A stretch of DNA of 7,463 nt from CAYPCH01 sp964409165. Lineage in GTDB: Bacteria > Bacillota > Clostridia > Acetivibrionales > Acetivibrionaceae. Location of the stretch: positions 1 to 7,463 of the forward strand of contig CAYPCH010000144.1 in assembly GCA_964409165.1 (NCBI GenBank), in the 5' to 3' direction. This document shows, one piece after another, positions 1 through 4,141 of this stretch. Positions within the stretch are counted from its first letter, which is position 1. The number at the start of each line of letters is the position of its first letter. The notes beneath the pieces are model-generated. The model ran no database searches. It had not been told where the DNA came from and saw only the letters and a list, made by a program, of their open reading frames with translations. The position numbers were made by a program, and so were the translations under genes.

Positions 1-54
1 TGCTACGTTAGTGGCAAAGAGCCCATAAATACTGTGGGAAAGTTGAGTTATTAA
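1..54 (+). CDS. Possible 3' end of an upstream gene (partial)
   Basis: Frame 1 is open from the window edge and ends at TAA (52-54), giving 17 residues, CYVSGKEPINTVGKLSY. The other two plus-strand frames hit stops within the first 27 bases. Seventeen open codons are weak evidence by themselves. The support is that the plus strand carries the next gene and that the bases after the stop turn strongly AT-rich and promoter-like. I do not recognise the product, and nothing here allows a function to be given. Confidence 0.35.
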   Translation, partial: CYVSGKEPINTVGKLSY

Positions 55-94
55 TATGCATTTATGCTAAAATATGAAATGGACATATAATTAT

Positions 95-123
95 TTGAAC
101 ATTATAATTATATATACTATATT
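95..123 (+). promoter_or_regulatory. Candidate sigma-A promoter of the GerM-like gene
   Basis: TTGAAC (95-100) and TATATT (118-123) lie 17 bp apart, matching the -35 and -10 consensus at 4 of 6 and 5 of 6 positions. Transcription would start near 130 and give a leader of about 120 nt. The surroundings are very AT-rich, so a chance match is possible. A sporulation sigma factor would also be plausible for this gene, but I could not pick out such a site with confidence. The leader contains a modest hairpin, TGGTGAAA (161-168) with TTTTACCA (176-183), including one G-U pair. Confidence 0.4.
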
Positions 124-250
124 GGGCGTGATGAACGAGTACTTATGAACACTTTAGGAATGGTGAAAATATAACTTTTACCACTATTTGCTTGCTGCAA
201 AAGATAAGGGAGGAGGTCTGCACGGCGCTTATTAAAGGAGTCGGGCAGGT

Positions 251-1243
251 ATGTTTATGAAAAAACTTTTCATTTTAATTTTGAGTTTGGTGATTCCGGT
301 TGTATTATACGGATGCAGTACTATTTTTAAATCAGCAGATACTGATAATATCCCGGGGATAAGTACTCCGACTGCTGTTTTAGAGAACACTGGCACGGAT
401 ACTATTGAAGAAAAGTCTGTAAAGGTCAGGCTTTATTTTCCGACAATTGATAATGGCAAAATTCTGGCTGAAGAAAGGGAGGTAACGGTAAAAGGCGGTG
501 CTATCCTGAAGTCTGCACTGGAAGCTCTGATTAAAGGTCCTGATTCTTATGAACTGAGAAAAGCAATACCTGAAGGAACTAAAATATTGAGCATAAAAAA
601 AGAAGGTACAACTGCTGTAGTTGATTTTTCAAAAGAGTATGATAAAGCAACCGGTCAGGACGAAGAAACAGAGAGAGTATCTATTGTAAACACTCTGACG
701 AATATAAGTGGTGTTGACAAAGTACGAATAATGGTTGAAGGGAAAGACATTACAGCTTCAAACGGTAAACCTTTTGGAGATTTGGCGAAGGTTTCTTTAG
801 ACTCTTCGGGAAGGCTTCTTAAGGGTGGAGAGAAAATGATAACACTTTATTTTAGTGATCAGCAGGCAGAAGCTTTAATTGCTGAACAAAGAAATGTTCA
901 AGTAGGAAGCGGAGAAAAGCTTGAACAGATTATATTTGAAGAGTTGAAGAAGGGTTCTGAAACAGGCGGCTTAGTAGCAGTTATACCGAGGGGGACAGAA
1001 CTCTTGTCTGTTGAAACTGAGAATGCTATTTGCTATTTGAATCTGTCAAGAGAGTTTGTGGATTATTCGCTGGGGTCGGCAGGGGAAGTGATGACGTTGT
1101 TCTCTATTGTGAATTCTCTTACGGAACTTCCCAATGTTGATAAGGTTCAGTTTCTTATTGAAGGCAGAATCAGTGAAGTTTATATACATTCGGCTTTGGA
1201 TACTCCTTATGAAAGAAACACAAGCTTAATAAAAGCTCAGTAA
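251..1243 (+). CDS. GerM-like lipoprotein with two GerMN domains
   Basis: Residues 1-22 form a lipoprotein signal: positively charged start (MFMKK), hydrophobic stretch, then lipobox LYGC with the lipid-modified Cys at 22. The Tyr at -2 is slightly unusual. Mature export to the outer face of the membrane is inferred. A low-complexity linker is followed by two repeats of the GerMN fold, about residues 57-168 and 195-310. Each starts with a (V/I)xLYF strand, contains IP(E/R)GT (106-110 and 245-249) and ends with SIVN(T/S)LT...VDKV. Bacillus subtilis GerM, also a two-GerMN lipoprotein of similar length, acts in sporulation and germination with the channel between mother cell and forespore; a similar role here is inference. 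ATG 251 is the first start after an in-frame stop (233-235), with AAAGGAG at 234-240, 10 nt upstream. ATG 257 is possible but too far from that site. The gene stands alone and converges with the minus-strand block. Confidence 0.85.
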   Translation: MFMKKLFILILSLVIPVVLYGCSTIFKSADTDNIPGISTPTAVLENTGTDTIEEKSVKVRLYFPTIDNGKILAEEREVTVKGGAILKSALEALIKGPDSYELRKAIPEGTKILSIKKEGTTAVVDFSKEYDKATGQDEETERVSIVNTLTNISGVDKVRIMVEGKDITASNGKPFGDLAKVSLDSSGRLLKGGEKMITLYFSDQQAEALIAEQRNVQVGSGEKLEQIIFEELKKGSETGGLVAVIPRGTELLSVETENAICYLNLSREFVDYSLGSAGEVMTLFSIVNSLTELPNVDKVQFLIEGRISEVYIHSALDTPYERNTSLIKAQ

Positions 1244-1246
1244 GAA

Positions 1247-1280
1247 TGCACTTACAAGAGTTATGGCTTTGTGTAATGCA
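1247..1280. repeat. Imperfect hairpin between convergent genes
   Basis: TGCA (1247-1250) and TTAC (1252-1255) pair with GTAA (1273-1276) and TGCA (1277-1280), giving 8 bp with one bulged C at 1251 and a 17-nt loop. It begins 4 nt after the GerM-like stop codon and lies between two converging genes, where a bidirectional terminator would be expected. No T-run follows on either strand, so I do not call it an intrinsic terminator. No better terminator is visible in 1244-1341. Confidence 0.3.
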
Positions 1281-1341
1281 AGGCAAAATAATAACAGGGG
1301 GTATAAAATACAGACTAATAAAATTGACGATGCATTATGAA

Positions 1342-1755
1342 TTATAGTCCAAGAGTTTTAAGCCATTCTACAGCTTCATCGACTGTAGCAAAATGGCTAA
1401 TCAATAATTTTTGTGCGGAAGATACGTCGTGATATCTTTGAGCTTGAGCTTTTATTGCCAATTTTTTCCCTTCAACAAAAGCCATAGCTAAACAACCTAA
1501 TTTTTCAAGCTCTTCATGATACGAAGAAAATACTTTGGATACTTCTGGATTCATTACTGGTGCCATACTGGTTAAAACACCTATAAAAGCCCACTTTTTG
1601 TATGTAAATTTGTTTGCCATTTTTTTTATATCGTTAAGATTGTTTTTGGTATACTCAACATCATCCCACTGACCAGAGGGCTCTGATTTGATTATATTCA
1701 TTCTAGGAATATAAGAAAGAGTGCATGATTGATTATTTGATTTGTTAGTATTCAT
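1342..1755 (-). CDS. Small STAS/SpoIIAA-like protein, downstream copy
   Basis: A 137-residue soluble protein with no signal peptide or membrane segment. It aligns along its whole length with the product of 3136-3546, with about 70 identities by eye and one single-residue gap. Shared blocks are SCTxSY (10-15), SEPxGxW (24-30), W-A-x-IGVLT-x-MAP (55-66), PEV (70-72), GC (87-88), KAQA (102-105), HDVS (109-112) and ISHFxT (119-124), then EAxEWxK near the end. Alternating strands and helices ending in an HF-T-x-EA-x-W segment resemble the STAS/SpoIIAA-like fold (compare PF11964); this family call is inference from pattern. ATG 1755 is chosen over a start 33 bases upstream because AAGGAGGA sits 5 nt before it. 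The start lies 22 nt after the chemoreceptor-like stop codon, so the two genes are almost certainly co-transcribed. A partner or modulator role for that receptor is a hypothesis. Confidence 0.8.
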   Translation of the reverse strand: MNTNKSNNQSCTLSYIPRMNIIKSEPSGQWDDVEYTKNNLNDIKKMANKFTYKKWAFIGVLTSMAPVMNPEVSKVFSSYHEELEKLGCLAMAFVEGKKLAIKAQAQRYHDVSSAQKLLISHFATVDEAVEWLKTLGL

Positions 1756-1777
1756 AAAAATCCTCCTTGGTGTTTGG

Positions 1778-2971
1778 CTATTTCTCAAATTTTTTCACGC
1801 CTTCAATAATATCTGCTATTGTTTGCACATGATAGGCTACTATTGAGGCAAAGTCCTCTGCAGACGCAACTGTTTCCTCTGAAATCACGGCGGTTTCTTC
1901 TATTAGCCTAAAAACATTATTCTTATCATTTTTCATTACATCCAGGGAATTATTAACCTCGTCTATCTGTTTTGTTATAGAAAACACTGCTTCGGATATA
2001 TCTACAAAAAATTCATTTGTAATATTTATCGAATCATTTTGCTCATTTAGGGAGTTCTTCAGCTCATCTACATTTATAACAATTTTCTTGTATTGATCTG
2101 AGAAATCAGCCATCAAACTTCCTATATCAACAACATGTTCTTTTGTCAAATCTGATAACTTTTTGAAGCTGTTAGCGACAACAGTGAATCCACTTCCAAA
2201 ATTTCCTGCCTTGGCTGCTTCAATTGTAGCGTTTAAAGCAAGAAGTTTTGTTTGTCTGCTTATATCGGTTATGATTTCAACAACTCTGTTTATGCGTTTT
2301 GTAATCTCTGTAAAGTTTTCGATGGATTTCGATATGGTATTAAACATTTGATCCGTTAATTGTGATTTTTCCTTAAGTTTGTTTATTGAATCAACACCGG
2401 ATGTGCACAGAACATTAATTTTAAGGGCATCGGTTTGAACAAAGCCAAAATTATTATTTATCGAATCCATATAATCAGACAATTTGCCAAGCAGGTGTGA
2501 GCTTCTTTGTAGTTCTTCTGCTTGAGAATTCAACGGTATGGAGATCTCATCCAAAGATGCAAAAATTTTATTTATTTCATCATAACTTGTTTCTGAAAGA
2601 CTAATCAGTGATTTATAAGTTATTTTGGTGTTTTTTCTAGAGGCATTATTATTTTCTATCTCCATATTGTATTTATCAACTAATTGCTCCACAATAAGCA
2701 AAATCTTTTTTCTATAATCTTTTGTCGTGACTTCCTTGAAAATTTCTTTGTTTAAATCTGTAATATTATGATAGAGTTTTTTGGTTGACCTATAGTTTAG
2801 AAAGACAATAATAAAGTTGCTTGCCAACACAATGGAAGCAACAATAAAAGCAATATGCTTATTATCACATACTTGCCAGGTAAAAATCCCTGCAAAGGCA
2901 GAAAACAATATCGATATAAAAACACTTTTATATTTTGCCAAACATCCTATAAGGAAATTTACCCTATTCAA
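1778..2971 (-). CDS. Methyl-accepting chemotaxis-type membrane protein with minimal extracellular loop
   Basis: 397 residues. Two hydrophobic helices (about 15-34 and 40-58) are joined by only about five polar residues (CDNKH), so there is no room for an extracellular ligand-binding domain. A charged helical stretch (60-150) follows; I see no convincing HAMP motif. The MCP signalling hairpin is clear: QTKLLALNATIEAAKAG (240-256) at the tip, then GSGFTVVA (259-266). IEETAVISEETVASAED (357-373) resembles the C-terminal methylation helix, with several adjacent Glu pairs. Where typical receptors have EAARAGE-x-GRGF, this one has K254, N257 and S260 in place of R, E and R, positions involved in trimer and CheW/CheA contacts in Tsr. 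The protein ends without a CheR-binding pentapeptide. The start is TTG at 2971-2969, with GAGGTG 7 nt upstream; no better ATG exists nearby. It lies between two paralogous small genes. Normal coupling to a flagellar CheA is uncertain. Confidence 0.9.
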   Translation of the reverse strand: MNRVNFLIGCLAKYKSVFISILFSAFAGIFTWQVCDNKHIAFIVASIVLASNFIIVFLNYRSTKKLYHNITDLNKEIFKEVTTKDYRKKILLIVEQLVDKYNMEIENNNASRKNTKITYKSLISLSETSYDEINKIFASLDEISIPLNSQAEELQRSSHLLGKLSDYMDSINNNFGFVQTDALKINVLCTSGVDSINKLKEKSQLTDQMFNTISKSIENFTEITKRINRVVEIITDISRQTKLLALNATIEAAKAGNFGSGFTVVANSFKKLSDLTKEHVVDIGSLMADFSDQYKKIVINVDELKNSLNEQNDSINITNEFFVDISEAVFSITKQIDEVNNSLDVMKNDKNNVFRLIEETAVISEETVASAEDFASIVAYHVQTIADIIEGVKKFEK

Positions 2972-2983
2972 GGTGATTCACCT
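2971..2983 (-). promoter_or_regulatory. Ribosome site inside a short palindrome at the receptor start
   Basis: Read on the minus strand, AGGTG-AAT-CACCT is a 5-bp hairpin with a 3-nt loop. The AGGTG is the core of the receptor gene's ribosome site, and the CACCT ends right before the TTG start codon, overlapping its first base. If the hairpin forms in the mRNA it would hide the ribosome site and hold translation low. The same symmetry could instead be a protein-binding half-site, or be fortuitous. Confidence 0.4.
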
Positions 2984-3041
2984 CAGACTTCTTATTTTAC
3001 AGTGTAATTATCAGAAACTTGATTTCAATAGTATTCTGTTC

Positions 3042-3099
3042 GATAGCCATAATCTCTATTGCATAATAAATTTACTATTAAATAAAGATTATGGCTATC
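3042..3099. repeat. Perfect 14-bp inverted repeat between the small gene and the receptor gene
   Basis: GATAGCCATAATCT (3042-3055) is exactly repeated in inverse as AGATTATGGCTATC (3086-3099), with a 30-bp AT-rich spacer that itself contains ATTTA-CTAT-TAAAT. It lies in the 164-bp gap between the stop of the upstream small gene (3136) and the receptor start (2971). No T-run follows the stem on the minus strand, so it is not an ordinary intrinsic terminator. It could be an mRNA-stabilising or processing hairpin setting different levels for the two genes, an operator, or a tiny mobile-element remnant. I see no target-site duplication to support the last. Confidence 0.7.
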
Positions 3100-3135
3100 A
3101 TTGTTTGAATTAACAAATATTGAGGTAAAACAGTT

Positions 3136-3546
3136 TTATTCCACAAAAGATTTAACCCATTCTATAGCTTCTTCTTCTGTCCTGAAATGACTTATTTGCA
3201 ATTTTTGAGAATCAGAAACATCATGGTGACGATTGGCTTGAGCCTTAAGAGCTATAGCCCCTCCAACAACAAAACCGCAAGCAACACAACCCCATTCCTC
3301 TAAATCTATATGCATATTGGCAAATAATTTATTTACTTCCGGGTCAACAATTGGTGCCATTTTAGTCAGAACGCCGATATATGCCCATTTTGAATCTTTG
3401 AATTTTTCTGTCATTTTTTTGATTTTTTCAAGGTTCTCTAATGTAAATTCAGCAGTCCATAAACCTACAGGTTCTGATCTAATCGCTTTTACTCCTGGAA
3501 CGTAAGAGTGGGTACATGATGGAGCATTTGTTTTTAAATCGCTCAT
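3136..3546 (-). CDS. Small STAS/SpoIIAA-like protein, upstream copy
   Basis: 136 residues, soluble, no signal peptide. Paralogue of the 1342-1755 product, with the same order of blocks: SCTHSY (10-15), SEPVGLW (24-30), WAYIGVLTKMAP (54-65), DPEV (68-71), GC (86-87), KAQA (101-104), HDVS (108-111), ISHFRTEEEAIEWVK (118-132). It has one extra Cys at 90 not shared with the other copy. The STAS-like assignment rests on the overall strand-helix pattern and the C-terminal HF-x-T-x-EEA-x-EW segment, and is tentative. ATG 3546 is chosen because GGAGGTT lies about 6 nt upstream; the in-frame ATG five codons earlier overlaps that ribosome site itself. It is the first gene of the minus-strand block and is followed by a 164-bp gap containing a perfect inverted repeat, so it may be expressed at a different level from the receptor. 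No convincing promoter was found upstream. Confidence 0.8.
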   Translation of the reverse strand: MSDLKTNAPSCTHSYVPGVKAIRSEPVGLWTAEFTLENLEKIKKMTEKFKDSKWAYIGVLTKMAPIVDPEVNKLFANMHIDLEEWGCVACGFVVGGAIALKAQANRHHDVSDSQKLQISHFRTEEEAIEWVKSFVE

Positions 3547-3759
3547 AAATATAACCTCCATTTTTTAGATATGGGACAGATTTTAAAAGGCTATCATTTA
3601 CTACAACTAATACATATTTATATATTCGACAAAAAATAGAAAAATCCTTTAGTACTTTTAAAATGTTTTCGCGGATATTACTTCCATAGCCTCTTTGTTG
3701 CTTCATTGCTATTAGCCTTAAATTTTTAAGCAAACCTTTATGTCAGGCACAAAATAGTG
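3547..3759. other. Divergent intergenic region without a supported gene
   Basis: This 213-bp stretch separates the start of the minus-strand small gene from the thrS promoter. It is AT-rich. An open minus-strand frame (3733-3479) crosses it but has no ribosome site and overlaps the small gene in another frame. A TTTGTCGAA sequence (minus strand, 3633-3625) matches the Spo0A box consensus. GGCTATCATT (3589-3598) repeats ten bases found at 3093-3102. I could not identify a clear minus-strand -10/-35 pair. Confidence 0.5.
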
Positions 3760-3788
3760 TTGACACGTATATATTACAAATATATAAT
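3760..3788 (+). promoter_or_regulatory. Consensus sigma-A promoter of the thrS-thyA-folA operon
   Basis: TTGACA (3760-3765) and TATAAT (3783-3788) are both perfect matches, separated by exactly 17 bp. Transcription should begin near 3795, about 16 nt before the first pairing base of T-box stem I (3811). A perfect housekeeping promoter fits a gene whose control lies in transcript elongation through the T-box rather than in initiation. Confidence 0.92.
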
Positions 3789-3794
3789 TAATAA

Positions 3795-4012
3795 TAAATT
3801 TAAACATTAATTCAGCTGTGAAGAGAAAAGTAGGTTGAAGTTATTCCTTATCAGAGAGAAAGTGCCTTTAGGTTGCAAGCACTTTTATGGAATATTCGAT
3901 TGAAGACTGGCTCTGAGTTGAAACGTTGACTGCGTTATAGTTAAATGAGTGAAAATTAGGGTGGAACCACGGGAGACAGATCTCGTCCCTTGCATAGGGA
4001 GGAGTTTTTTTT
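3795..4012 (+). promoter_or_regulatory. Threonine T-box riboswitch leader
   Basis: Stem I starts with TTCAGCT (3811-3817) paired to AGTTGAA (3916-3922). A GTGA/G kink follows, then AGAG/CTCT (3822-3825 with 3911-3914). The specifier loop has AGTA (3829-3832) opposite GAAG-ACT-G, so the specifier codon is ACT (3906-3908), threonine. Above it, ATTCC/GGAAT (3843-3847 with 3889-3893) and AAAGTGC/GCACTTT (3859-3865 with 3879-3885) lead to the AG-rich bulge and a distal loop with GTTG (3872-3875). The T-box AGGGTGGAACCACG is at 3958-3971; its TGGA (3962-3965) pairs with a tRNA ending UCCA. Uncharged tRNA-Thr should stabilise the antiterminator and allow read-through into thrS. Only about 35 nt separate stem I from the T-box, enough for a small stem III (TTGACT 3926-3931 with AGTTAA 3939-3944) but not for stem II or the IIA/B pseudoknot. 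Confidence 0.93.
3982..4012 (+). terminator. T-box intrinsic terminator
   Basis: CTCGTCCCT (3982-3990) pairs with AGGGAGGAG (3996-4004) around a 5-nt loop, with one G-G mismatch, and is followed by eight T residues (4005-4012). The 5' arm (CTCGTCCCT) is also the 3' arm of the antiterminator formed with AGGG and ACGGGAGA of the T-box, so the two folds exclude each other. Confidence 0.93.
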
Positions 4013-4141
4013 ATTAGGGTCATTTCCTGAAAGGAAATCCGGCAAAAAGTTGAGGGACTCAATGTCCCGAGGCTTTTTATTAGGACCTCTTGGAGCGAAA
4101 TGAAAGAGGGTATATTCTTATTTTGAAGGAGGTATAGCAGA
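4013..4141 (+). promoter_or_regulatory. Structured leader segment between terminator and thrS
   Basis: Three hairpins can be drawn. ATTTCCT (4022-4028) pairs with AGGAAAT (4032-4038) around a GAA loop. GGGAC (4054-4058) pairs with GTCCC (4064-4068), flanked by AAAAAG (4044-4049) and CTTTTT (4073-4078), which could extend the stem into a terminator-like shape. TTGAG (4050-4054) with CTCAA (4058-4062) would compete with that stem. CCTCTT (4086-4091) pairs with AAGAGG (4104-4109). The thrS ribosome site AAGGAGGT is at 4126-4133, 8 nt before ATG 4142. No coding frame is supported here. A second control point or an mRNA processing site is possible but unproven. Confidence 0.5.

Noticed and set aside
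2985..3035. Promoter for the receptor gene (GATAAT on the minus strand near 3010)
   Set aside because: No -35 match at a usable spacing for sigma-A, and no convincing sigma-D (chemotaxis) -35 element.
3042..3099. Inverted repeat as a miniature transposable element
   Set aside because: There is no clear direct repeat immediately flanking the arms, and only one copy is visible in the window.
3600..3720. Possible c-di-GMP riboswitch upstream of the minus-strand block
   Set aside because: A few fragments (GCAACAAAG, GGCTATGG) recall GEMM-type aptamers, but the ordered core motifs and pairings could not be found. A covariance-model search would be decisive.
3479..3733. Minus-strand open frame of 84 codons upstream of and overlapping the first small gene
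   Set aside because: It has a TTG start without a ribosome site and runs into the well-supported small gene in another frame. Its latter part is the out-of-frame reading of that gene's start region. I recognise no family in its first 40 residues, although a decayed gene fragment cannot be excluded.
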